Source: Ancistrus triradiatus
Taxonomy: Eukaryota > Chordata > Actinopteri > Siluriformes > Loricariidae
Length of the DNA stretch: 64,000 bases
Direction of reading: 5' to 3'
Assembly (NCBI GenBank): GCA_025084515.1
Contig: JAJAGP010000044.1
Span: forward strand, 248,001-312,000
The translations under genes and the position numbers were made by a program. Each line of letters opens with the position of its first letter. Position 1 is the stretch's first letter. The notes beneath the pieces are model-generated. The model saw only the letters and a program-made list of their open reading frames with translations. It was not told the DNA's origin and searched no databases. This document shows positions 1-10,639 of this stretch, piece after piece.

Positions 1-1050
1 TGATACATGTGCAGGAATGGAATTTATTTTTGTCTGACAGCATATTTCCTGTTCCAAAGCTCAATACCAGCATTCTCAGTGAGACTCAGGGATAGGATGT
101 TATGGCTGTAGTGTTAATCTTTGCTGCACCAGGGACCTTCTGTACTGTATTTCAAACTAGGAAGCAATAACATGCAATCTCTGTGTCATCGAAAATGGGT
201 CAAATAGCTTTCTCAGTTGATTGTTAGTGCTGCTTGAGTTTGCATGTGGGATGCTAAATATATGTGTAAGTGCAAGCGATGAGTAAACCTGTGGTGTATT
301 GAGCTGATTTAGAGTGGTGTAGTGGGATGATATGTCTATTGTATAGTTGTTGTGTTTCCTCTTGAGGCACATCAGAACAGTACATCTCATGCTTCCTTAC
401 ATTCAAACACACACTTACTTTATTCTACTCGTACTGTATTATGCCCTCGATTAGAAAAGCTTAGTCTTACAGAGGGATTATGCAGGACACATTTAAATTA
501 ATATATTTCAGTAGCAAGTATTAAAAGAAGCAGAGCACTCCAAGTGTTTTAGTCTTTTCTGTAGTGTGCATACATGCACAATCTTAGTTATGGAGTCATG
601 GAGTCATGGAGATTGACTGCTGAATGGAGAGCTTTGTCCGAGGACTAAACAAATACATCATCACAGACCAGCTGTCAATCCATGAGATTCTAATGCATTT
701 ATCAATCTCATGTTCTCTGTTTACATCACTCAAGAGGCCAACAAGAACTAGACCCAAAATCTACTTGAAATCCTAACCTAGGGGCAGGTTTTCCCCTTAC
801 CTGTATATCCCCACTTCTTTCTTGGAGAGTGCTGTATAGGGTAAAGCTTTCATAACTCCAAAGAGGAGGACATCATACCAGGGGCATGGTACAGCACTAC
901 ATAGAATGAAATCCATTAGCTATATATTAGAGATGAAGTAATTAAAATAGTTGAAATATTAGAATTGGATAAATTATTGTTTTACTCATCAGACTTGTGG
1001 ATGGCATGGTGACGCAGATGTTAGTGGGTTCACCTCTCAGATCCAGAATC
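1..1050. other. Non-coding, upstream of the recognised syt7 exons
   Basis: AT-rich single-copy-looking DNA. A tandem ATGGAGTC triplication lies near 590-612. No exon with good splice borders and no RNA gene was recognised. If the first syt7 exon lies before base 1, this is intron. Confidence 0.5.
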
Positions 1051-1054
1051 TCCG

Positions 1055-1185
1055 ATTTGATCCCGTCCTCAGACTCCACTTGTGTGGAGCCTGCATGTCC
1101 TCCCCGTGTCCGTGTGGGTTTACTCCAGGTGCTTCGGTGTCCTCCCACAGTCCAAAGACATGCATTAGGTTAATTGATTGCCTGA
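1055..1185 (+). repeat. Dispersed fish repeat, CATGTCCTCCCCGTGTC type
   Basis: The stretch TGCATGTCCTCCCCGTGTCC, a GGTTT-ACTCCAGG box and CCCACAGTCCAAAGACATGC follow in order, which is a very common dispersed motif set in fish genomes. Related copies in this window lie at 7730-7870 (reverse), 30765-30880 (forward) and 43095-43255 (reverse). Confidence 0.7.
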
Positions 1186-1899
1186 TCTGAGTATGTATGA
1201 CTAGTTTTGATATAACCTTGTGTGTCGATGTAACCTTGTGCCTGTTGTTAAAAGCCATTGATGCTGAAAGTGACAGTAAACAAACAAAGAAACTCATCAA
1301 ACTTGGTGCCTACTTCCTAAATCTCTCAACTTTAATGCCACAGTCCACACTTCTATAGAAGTGATGGAGCTTCACTGCATGATGCACTTTGCAAAGTTCA
1401 GCACTAGATATTCTGTCATTCAGGGGTGACCAGGTAGTCCTAAAAAAACAATGCCAGGGATGATGTACCTTCTCTCAGCACATTTTGCCTGTGTTTGTCT
1501 GTATCAGCTTGCCGTTCAATAGTATGCTTTCCTTTGCTGCTGATGTCACATCGGCGTAGTGTACAGAAGGCATGAAATTCATCTTTTCTGCTCTTCGAAA
1601 TGAAAGAACACTGTGCTGACCACTCAGAGCTTTTCACAGCTTCACTGAGGGAGATCTGAACCTTACTGATTGACTAGCATTTAGATGAGGGGGTGGACCA
1701 TCTGTGAGCTACGACATCACATGACATTGTTAACCAGTGAATGCAAGGTGTTTATTTTAACATGTACATGAACCAGTGACAAATAATAATGATCAAGAAT
1801 GAAAAATGTATCAAGAGTTCTCCAAAAGGAGGACTATTGGGTGTCTGTCCTGGCGTTGCACCAGATGGAGGCCTGGCAGCTGTAAAACTGGACTGTCCA

Positions 1900-2110
1900 A
1901 CCTAAATCCAGACCTTTGGACACCTTAGTGCCATAGCCTCAAACCTGGAGGTACTGATTCCCACCCCAGCTGATTCACTGCTCAAGTGCATGTCGAAGGT
2001 GCACCACAGTTTTGGCTAAAAGGACAATGCCATCTGAAAATGACAAGAGGCTTCACCTCTAACCCTCTGTAACAAACCCACCTCCAGCCTCAACTGCACT
2101 TTGTTTTCAT
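1900..2110 (-). mobile_element. Rex3/RTE-like LINE fragment
   Basis: The run GGAGGTACTGATTCCCACCC and following GCTGATTCACTGCTCAAGTG..., then a region resembling the ...ATCATCTGAAAA... part, look like the reverse strand of a reverse-transcriptase segment of Rex3-type fish LINEs. It is heavily decayed, with no reading frame. The call rests on recalled nucleotide similarity. Confidence 0.4.
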
Positions 2111-2447
2111 GAAAACCACAAACAGTGGTGGAGACCAGACACATCCCTGATAGAGACTAACACCTTCTGGCACGCCCACTGCCGATGCTTCACCGCAAAC
2201 CTGCAGAGGTCATGGTTGCCAGAATTTTAGGTCACCTGATCACAGATCTCCACCATTTTGTATACAAGGGCTAGAGCAAGGCCTACACTTTGCAAAGTCT
2301 TGCTTTAGGCATACTCTTCAATTCCAAGCAGTCTTTTTGTGTATATTCTGATCTGATGTTTTGGTATTGACCCTGTTTGTAGATTGCGTCTACGGGTTTA
2401 CACCTACCGTGAACGTCTTTGCTTTAACGACAGTGTGATAATGATTA

Positions 2448-3004
2448 CCGTATTTTTCGGACCATAAAGCGCACCGGATTATAAGACGCAATATCAACGA
2501 TCGGCTGATAACGGATCTATTTTCATACATAAAGCGCACCGGGTTATAAGACGCATGAAATGAAACAAAACTCATAAGTTCCGTCAGAAGCTCAGTTTGG
2601 TCTTTACCTGGCGCAGGGCGTCTTCTTGCTTCCTCCACTTCCGTACCATTGATTCGTTAATGTTGAATTCTCTCGCAGCTGCTCTATGACCATGTTGTAC
2701 TGTGTGACTGATAGCGTTGTGTTTGAAATCTGCTTCGAAAATGTATGAATGAATGCTGAAGCACATACCGTATTACTCCGTGATGCTGCGCACTACGGTT
2801 GCCGTAAGCTTCGTAACTTACCAAGGCCGTGCTAAAACATTTTGACAGATTTATGAGCGCCGTGTACCATCTACAATCGGTTCTTGTTCAGGAAGCACAA
2901 CCAGAATTAATTCATACATTAGACGCACCGCATTTAAAGGCGCACTGTCGATTTTTGAGAAAGTTAAAGGATTTTAAGTGCACCTTATGATCCGAAAAAT
3001 ACGG
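2448..3004 (-). mobile_element. pogo-like non-autonomous DNA transposon, copy 1
   Basis: The element begins CCGTATTTTTCGGACCATAA and ends with the inverted counterpart TTATGATCCGAAAAATACGG. It is flanked by TA on both sides (2446-2447 and 3005-3006), as for Tc1/mariner/pogo insertions. It is 557 bases long. On the minus strand it keeps a small open frame at 2584-2766 (60 codons) with HRAAAREFNINESMVRKWRK, which resembles the N-terminal helix-turn-helix (CENP-B/Brinker type) of pogo transposases; no catalytic domain is present. A second, closely similar copy is at 47374-47948. Confidence 0.82.
2584..2766 (-). pseudogene. Truncated pogo-type transposase DNA-binding domain
   Basis: A 60-codon open frame starting MCFSIHS. 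The region from FEADFKHNAI to MVRKWRKQEDAL has the spacing of the helix-turn-helix found at the N-terminus of pogo/Tigger transposases and of proteins derived from them. The frame ends shortly after, at KTKLSF, and no DDE domain follows inside the element. The same domain can be read in the copy at 47 kb, but there the upstream ATG is out of frame. Probably a relic; expression is not shown. Confidence 0.55.
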
Positions 3005-3006
3005 TA

Positions 3007-4510
3007 ATGATTGCATGTACAAATCAGCTTCAGAATTATTGGAGTCTTTGTTAAGGATAGGTGAGAAATAAATGCCTTGAATCATTGGACAGTGGCTTAT
3101 TACAATTCAAGTGATCACCCTACGTAGTACAGTGATTCCTATTATCTCTGTCCTGAGTAGTGCTAAACAACCTGAGAGCCATAACTCTTTGAGACATTAA
3201 GTAATTTGATGCATATGACCGCACATAAAAGTGAGTAAAATCATGTGCTTTAGACTAACTAGTCACAGTCCTTGCATATGGATATGCCACTAATGGATTA
3301 TATTGGAGTGTGCTTCTAAAACATAAGGCTTGTTGTTTTTTTATCTTTAAAAGCGTAATATGCATGGCATAGCACAAGCAATGTAAGTAGTCATGAGAGA
3401 GAGGATTGCTTGTTTTCAGTGAGATGCTTATGAGTAGCTTGTTTGCATGTCGTTTTTAACATCTAATCTTTAAACCTGGTGTTCTTCTCTGCTTTGATTT
3501 ATGATGCTCTTATGATATTGTAGATTGTCATCACACCACCACAAATGAGTGTGCACAAATAAGCCCAGTCACCACTGTCCTAACCCCACTGCCACACACC
3601 CTATTGATTGCAATAATAATCATAAATAGATGGTACTTCCACATCATATGTATAAATATACAGTTTAAATTTCTCATTCTAAGATACAATTAAAAAATAA
3701 ACAAATGCGTATGGATTAATAGCAAATGTGTATGGATATTAAAACAGAATTTGTATGGATATTAAATAGAAATAGTAAATGTTGTGTACTCGTTTATGAA
3801 TTGGCTTATAAGATTGATTGATCTATTTATTTAGACTTTTTAAATTGTAATTTTTCAGAAGTATTATATATGTGAATTATAAAATACAGCATGTCCATCT
3901 AATAATCTTATTGTTCAGTCCAAAATCTCTGAGAATGGACGGTGTATTATCAGATTAGCTTAACTTAAAGTTAAGGCCTAGTTCTACCTAATTACATAAT
4001 CAATTTTTCTCTAGTCTATCAGTTAAGGATATTCAGGAAGCCCTTCATCATTCGATCAGATGTCTAATTTGGAAATCACATAACATTTAACATCATTTAA
4101 ACAACAACATATCTGCCTCAGGGGATGTCTGGAGTGAAAGGGACATGGTGTTTCCACTCTGTGTCTACTGCTCTTTAGCAGCTCAGACAAGGTTATCACC
4201 TGCAAGCTGTTTCAAGTCAGACAGTCCACAGACGACTCTACAAAAAATTGTACAGATTGGCCTGTATTTGTAAACAGGGACAGGACTGACCCACAGGATT
4301 TCCGTCTCCAATTCACTTTGGTACTTCGACAGCCTTTTGCATTTGGTGGGCGGACTGATTTTGAGCTTCCCTGTGTGATAACCTAGTCTATGTATGAAAT
4401 GATGTGTATGAAAATACGGGACTAATTGCCTGCAATTGATTTAATAAGGGACACATTTTTATTTTTCTGTGATCCTGTATTGTATGGAACAGGTGGCAAA
4501 CTGTGACATG
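3007..4510. other. AT-rich non-coding DNA
   Basis: Strongly AT-rich with no reading frame, splice pair or transposon end that I recognise. Confidence 0.5.
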
Positions 4511-4519
4511 TTGTGTTTT

Positions 4520-4965
4520 TAGCCAGTAAGTCGTGTGTGAGTGTGTGTGCGCACCCGCCCATGTTTAGAATACATTGTGGGAACCAAATGACCCCACAAG
4601 GATCAAAAGATCTGACATTATTGCATTTACATTTACAGCATTTAGCAGACGCCCTTATCCAGAGCGACTTACAATCTTACAATCCAAGCAATTACGGGTT
4701 AAGGGCCTTGCTCAAGGACCCAACAGTGGCAGCTTGCCAGAGGTGGGATTTGAACCCTGGACCTTCTGGTCCATAGCCCAGTACCTTACCCGCTAGGCTA
4801 CCACAGTCATTGTTATTGACTTTGTGGGGACCTTTTGCTGGTCCTCATGAGGTAAACTGACCAAAACGGTCAAAAGATTTGGTTTAGGTTACTGAGGTTA
4901 GGGTAAGGGGCAGGTGTAGGTGTAGGGTGTAGGGGCGTGGCTGTGTTCTGTCTTGCATCCTGTGC
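4520..4965 (+). repeat. GGTTAGG-type fish repeat, interrupted by a SINE
   Basis: The left part contains TGTGGGAACCAAATGACCCC and the right part TTTGTGGGGACCTTTTGCTG followed by GTTACTGAGGTTAGGGTAAG and GGTGTAGGTGTAGGG. This repeat family recurs at 5126-5290, 15460-15600, 18120-18250, 35090-35230 and 41290-41420, nearly always beside a CA/TG microsatellite. A reverse-oriented SINE at 4613-4808 splits this copy. Confidence 0.65.
4613..4808 (-). mobile_element. tRNA-derived SINE, copy 1
   Basis: Read on the minus strand it starts with a box-A-like TAGCCTAGCGGGTAAGGTAC, has a box B GGTTCAAATCCC, and ends with GATAAGGGCGTCTGCTAAAT and a TAAATG tail. These are internal RNA polymerase III promoter boxes and a LINE-like tail of a fish SINE. 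Two forward copies are at 23619-23819 and 43730-43922. Possible target duplication TTATTG on both sides. Confidence 0.85.
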
Positions 4966-5070
4966 TACCATTTAGTCCCCAGCCTCCTGTGACCCAGAAT
5001 TAAGTCATGGGTATAAAAAGTGAGTGAATTTATCAGTGCTACGTAAGGTCTCGGCAGTACGCTCGGCACA

Positions 5071-5076
5071 CACTCA

Positions 5077-5128
<52 letters not shown>

Positions 5129-5290
5129 CTTGGTAATTGTATGTTTATGATAACTTTCCATTGACATAATTGTTACTGTAGCTTATTAATGTTCCCTTTA
5201 CACTGCCTAACTTTAACCTAACCTTAATCTCAGCAACTCTTTTGGTTTTCCAAAAAACATATGGCCCCCGCGAAGAATATAACAACTCAA
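5071..5290 (-). repeat. CA microsatellite plus reverse GGTTAGG-type repeat
   Basis: About 25 CA units at 5071-5123 are followed by the reverse form of the GGTTAGG repeat (CCTAACTTTAACCTAACCTT at about 5204-5223). Together with the copy at 4520-4965 they form an inverted pair around the microsatellite. Confidence 0.65.
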
Positions 5291-5299
5291 ACACACACA

Positions 5300-6600
5300 C
5301 ATGCTTCCCTGCTGCATTTCTGCATAGCACCACTGCTGTCATCTACACTTCACAGTTTGATGGTGTGAATTTACACTTCCAAAATAAACCAGGTGTGATC
5401 AAGAAAAATATAATTATATGCCAAATGAAGAATTTTGTGGAATGGGATCACAACGTTCTACTAATGCAAATATAACACAATAATGTGACTGTGATATGGC
5501 TGTTAAAAAATGTGAATGTTCATTATCCAGCTTTGATTGTTAAACAGCAGGACAATTACCAATTCCTGAACACACACCTGCTCTCAGCTGTTAGGGACAG
5601 ACATTTAGTGAAGAACAATTATAATGGAGGATGAGAAATGCTGGCTTTATTTGAAAGCAACACATCTGTTCAGCAGAGCTAAGCTAGGACCAGTAACTCT
5701 GCTGCAGCTTATAGAGTCCGAGCTTTACTGGATCAGTATCAGTCTCGGTGTCCTATGTTACAACCAGGTCTAGGTCTGACTGTACATTGTGATGGCAAGC
5801 CTTTTTTGTAATTAAAGTATGTTGCCTTCAGGAGCAGGTCAAAACAAACAACAAAAAACAGCAAAATGACTTTTCAGTATTTTGAGTCTAAATGAATAAT
5901 TATATTATGTGCAAAACCTGTATGAAACAAGTCACATTACAGTCTCTGGCAGAAAATAATGAGTAGATAAATAGATGGTTATCAGTCTGACACTACTTCA
6001 GGCTTGCAAAACCTACATTGTGTCTGAACCAGTCTAAAGCACTCCATATAGGAAATTCTAAAGAAATACCAGCTGTACTTCCTAATGTGTCCTCTGGTAG
6101 GCGTTGCTTATCACAGGTACTAACATGTGCTCAGTTCAGTTAGGTACATGGTGCATTAATGTATACCACAGGCATTTACTGCCTGTGTGTGGACAAGACT
6201 TGGGCTGTCAGCCAGGAGATTGCCAGTGAATCATTGATTGGTGGGAAAGGTGGTGTTACTAAATTTAAACCAAATGTCAATGCAGGGGTTTGGAATTTCT
6301 ATTGCATTTTACTTCGAGGCAGTGTGTAGTAAATGGGAGTGGCTCAAAACCACTTTTTTTTTATGTCCGATAAACCTCAGTATCTGCCGATACCATCTTT
6401 TTCACAATTTTGCTCACACTATAAAACAAATCTTGTACTCCCCTAAAGGAAATGCTGTCATTGACAGAAAAAAAAAACCTCACCAAAAAGTTGTTGGAAT
6501 CGAATGAATCTTTAAGTATGACTGTAATAATGACATATGTAAGTGATTACAAGTAGAGTGAAAGGATATGTTTATTGGGGAAAACTGGACACCTGAAACA
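5300..6600. other. Non-coding, nothing recognised
   Basis: AT-rich DNA. Short open frames (for example 6238-6507) lack any family signature or splice context. Confidence 0.45.
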
Positions 6601-6604
6601 AGGC

Positions 6605-7600
6605 TCTAGTACCCTGTTAGGCCACCTTTAGCCTGGATACAAGATGAGATACAGTTGAGCATTGAGGCATTGGGCATTCCACATGGTGTCCTGTGGCATA
6701 TTTTTCCCCACAGATGTTGCAGCTGGGCCTGTAGACACTCGTAGGTTGCTGAAGCTGGCATCCCAGCTGGTCCCATAAATTCTCAATTGGTGATAAATCT
6801 GGTGACCCGGCAGGACAAGTAATTGTTGCAATCTGGCAGAGACATTCATGGGAAACCCTTGCTGTGTATTTACGAGCATTATCCTGCTAAAAAATGTCAG
6901 TTGGAGGCCCTGCAATGAGAGGCAACACGTGGCCACAGGATGCTCATGCACATGTTGCTGAATTGTTACTGTCCCTCATGTCACTACTAGGGGTAACAGA
7001 CTGTCGTATGCGATGGCTCCCCAGATCATCTCTCCAGCAGTTGGGGCAGTGTGTCGCTCAAGTAAAGACACGATTGAAGCGCTCACCATGAGGCCCCCAT
7101 ACTCCGACCATCATCAGGTCCCAAAGACAACTTGAATTTGTTGCTAAAGACAATACGGTTCCAGGTTTCCAGCAATCCAGGTTTCTCCTTAATGACACAA
7201 CTGCAAACGAAGGCGATGGTGGCTGGCTATCAATGGCAGGACATGTAATGGGCACCTTGACAACCAATTTCCTTGTGCTGAATGCCTGGAAATGGTCCGG
7301 ACAGCGAAAGGGGTGTGGTGACGGTGTCACCTGTGTCTGGATGGTGGACAGCTGCTCGTGCATGTTGGCGGATCAAACTTCAGTGAGCCACTGCTCCCAA
7401 CACCACCTAAGAGCTAGGTGAGAACAGCACAGGTGCTGAGCAGTTCATTGAAATGATCATCCTGCTTCTCTCAGTCCAATGATGCACCCCCTCTCAAAGT
7501 CTGTCAACTATGCAAAATGTCTTTGAGTGTGAAGTAAAGGCATGTCTAGCACACACCGATCTCTCACCAAGAGCCAAAATTAGCCTCTGAGAACCTTTTT
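6605..7600 (-). pseudogene. Decayed Tc1-like transposase
   Basis: Read on the minus strand across frame changes it shows the C-terminal catalytic part of a Tc1 family transposase: a QQDNA-R-like block near 6900, then SPDLSPIENLWDQLG near 6770-6810 holding the last acidic residue of the D-D-E/D triad, then HLVSRLKVA near the end. Frames are broken repeatedly (6628-6951 and 7058-7363 are pieces). Inverted termini were not located with confidence. The family is a cut-and-paste transposon; this copy cannot encode an active enzyme. Confidence 0.7.
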
Positions 7601-7729
7601 ATAGGGGAAGCACTTTATTGCCCTCTTGTGACAAAACCCAGTGTCTAATCAGAGCTGTAGTCATTTACATATCTGCCCGAGACATAACTGCATGCCAAGT
7701 TTTGCAGCAATCCTTCATAAGCACACTCA

Positions 7730-7870
7730 TACACACACTCGGACATCAGGAGCACTTTGGAAACACCAGTTTGCTTAATACACGTCTTTGGAATGTGGAA
7801 GGAAACCGGGGTAGCTGGAGTAAACCCAACTTGGAGCTGTGCTAACCACTGCACTACCATGCTACCCACC
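7730..7870 (-). repeat. Dispersed fish repeat, CATGTCCTCCCCGTGTC type (reverse)
   Basis: The reverse strand carries CATTCCAAAGACGTGTATTA and ACTCCAGCTACCCC-like boxes, with CACTGCACTACCATGCTACC at the end. It belongs to the same family as 1055-1185. Confidence 0.6.
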
Positions 7871-8344
7871 ATTCAAACATTCAAAATGAAATTTGAAGTG
7901 CAACTTTGTACAAAAGTTATAATCTCAGTATTTAGATTAACGAATCAATTATAATTAGAGTATAAAATGCTGGCTATCTCAGCTCCCAAGCCTCAATGAG
8001 GCAGCAAAGACAGATTGCAATGTAGATCATAACTTATAACTTAATGTAACCAAAATAGCATTTCCAGTACAAAATGTACAGTGTAACAAAAGTAGACGTG
8101 GCATCTTTTGTCACACTCAACTATGGGCTACTACACCTGACATCAAGTTAACCAAGGTTAAAAAAATTAAAAATAAATAAGCAAAACAAAAAAACAAATC
8201 ATGTATGAAAAGATGGTTGCAATGTAAACTAAAATGTTTGGTTCTAGGTTTCCTCTAACATGGTAAAACACATCAGTAGCTGTCTGACCTTTAAAAACTG
8301 TCACAAAATCTTCTTTTTTACAGTCCTAATGTGCTTAAGTTAGT

Positions 8345-8947
8345 TCACTTTAACATGAAAGTTAACATCGCGCTGTTCTTCCTTTTGTCAATAATAATGG
8401 AGGTTGTGCTGAAGAGCCTCTTTTTCTCTGCACTTGTTGAAGGTACACAGAGAAATTTATTTTCCATGACTGCCAGGGAGGGTAGTCTAGGTTTGTTGAC
8501 TTTCAAGTACAGCAGTGGACTGTCTGAACTCTGGATAGTTGGCTCGCTGAGGTAAGTCTGTACTTCAGTGCGTGCACTTGTAGTGGTTGAGTCAGGACCA
8601 GGTCCTATTGTGCTTTCCTCCAGGATTTCATTAAAAATGCTTCCAAAACAGCTCTTCCTTGCAACTTCCACCCGTTGAGTCTTCTTTGCTGGCTCCGAGG
8701 TTGCCGAGTCAGATGAAGTCCCATCTGCTGGCATTGAGCCCTCCTCCTCAACAATTCTTCCGTCTTCTGTACCTCTGCCATTAATTAATCTTTTGCATGT
8801 CTTGATGTTTCTGCATTTGTGAAGTACCTGGAACAATACAAATATACATATGTAACATTAGCCTACCCTTAATATAAAGTGAGTGATCATATTCTGAAGG
8901 CTGGGGCTTGGTATGAAATAATGTCATTAGATGAGCAAAAGGACAAA

Positions 8948-8994
<47 letters not shown>

Positions 8995-10330
8995 TCTTGT
9001 TAAATAAAGTTGAGACCCCACATACCTGTCTTTATACCCAGAAGCATTGCAACATAATATAATGGCTCCTATTCCACTTCTTTGAAAGATCTGTTCACTG
9101 CTTCAAGGGGAGTCTCTTTCATGTTTTTTATTCCCTCATCAGCCTCAGAGTTTTCTTAACTCTGAATGTTTAAGGACATTGCTAGTGGGGATGACATCAG
9201 ATGCAGTTGCAGAGGAAGAGTTTACTTCCTTTGTCAGCTCCTCAAAAGGGGCTAAAGCTGTGAACTAGTCTTTTCCAGGGCCCCCCAATGGTTTGCAGTC
9301 AATGTGGCTGGCAGGTCATACTCTGCTTTATATGCACACAGGGCCTGTTTCAGTGCAAAGATGCTCTTCATCATGTAATTCGTACTGTTCCATCGTGTAC
9401 ATGCATCTTGCCACAGATGCTTGGGCAGCATATTCAGCTTCACTTGAATGTCCTCCAAGCATGAATACACAAATGGTGAGAGCTTGAAGTGATTGATAAC
9501 CAGTGCATTGCTTGCACTACTCCGTGATAGTAGTCCCTTGTTCACAGTAAGTTGCAGGGTATGTGTGAAACATCCCAAACTGGCAACTCCAAGGCAATTC
9601 ATTGCTTTTAGTATGTTACTGCCATTGTCTCTTAAAATGACATGGAATTTACTCTTTGTAGTTTTTAATGCATTTAACATCTCTACCACTGCTGTACCAA
9701 TGCACTCTCCTGTGTGCCCAACTGCTTAGCCTGCAGCAATGCTTTTTGCAAAACAAATCTTAAGTCAAACCTCTGTGCTGTTAACTTAATAGCAACTTGA
9801 TAATGACAATGGACACACGTCTGAGCTCCATATAGGGCTGTGAAACTAATCATCAACGCTTTCAAAAATACATTCGCACACTTATCTGGGATAGCAGTTT
9901 TGGAGATGAAATGCCGGTTTGGCGACGTGTAATAAGGTTGCAAATGTTTGAATAAATATCAAAAATACACATTTTCAGCAACAGAAAGGGGCTGGTCATC
10001 CATCACAATGAATTCAGCGACTTTCTCTGTTATCTGCTTTGCTTTGTTGCTGTTTGGAGGGAGTTTCTCACGCTTCTGAATGGTTTGCAGCGGTTAGTTG
10101 CTGTAGTAAACTTTTCTTTGACAATTGTTGCCTGTATGAATTTGGCATACTCCTTTACATTGTTTCTGCAAGTGTTTTATCAAGTTTGTGGTGTTGAAGC
10201 AGTGCTGCCATTTCTCGAAACACTGACACTGCATAAATTGCACTCAGCCGTTTTGTTTTTTTTCTTCCTTGAGCTTAAAATAACTTCACACAGCTGACAT
10301 GATGGCTGCGCTGCTGAAAGGCCTCACTCA
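8345..10330 (-). pseudogene. hAT transposase with BED zinc finger, decayed
   Basis: Read on the minus strand the parts appear in the order expected of a ZBED-type hAT transposase. Near 10200-10300 there are BED-finger remnants (VWSYFKL, paired Cys, NTTNLIKHLQ). At 9683-9990 comes the DDQPLSVAEN and YTSPNRHFISKTAIPD segment. At 9252-9689 is the core with RDNGSNILKAMNCLGVASLG, CFTHTLQL and TRWNSTNYMM. At 8345-8836 is the dimerisation tail with EVQTYLSEP, LPSLAVMENKFLCVPSTSAE and KKRLFST. A CA microsatellite (8949-8991) and frameshifts break the gene, so it is inactive. hAT enzymes cut and paste DNA and make 8-base target duplications; the element's outer ends were not resolved. Confidence 0.83.
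8949..8991. repeat. CA microsatellite
   Basis: About 21 CA units inside the decayed hAT element, so it expanded after the element had landed. Confidence 0.95.
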
Positions 10331-10639
10331 GAGCTACTGTTCATGTCACATGCTGTTCAGCTGTTCAGTTTAGTTATGCATGATGGTAACAGATCATATT
10401 GCATTATTCTTTCACTGTCCGATCCACTGATTTTTGGCTATTATCAGACCGATACAGGGTATCTGATCAGCACACCTTTAGTAGTAAATCACTGAAAATG
10501 GGCAGTGTTGCTATTAAAACTGCAAATTTTCGTTCAAGCTAAAGGACTTTTCAAGTTGAGAAATTGATTTCTGCAGCAGCATTGCTATTAGTATAGGTTT
10601 CAGTTCACCACAATTTGTTACTGTGAGTAAGGTCATTTT

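Noticed and set aside
8331..8555. Plus-strand frame near the hAT tail
   Set aside because: It overlaps the well-recognised hAT dimerisation domain on the minus strand.
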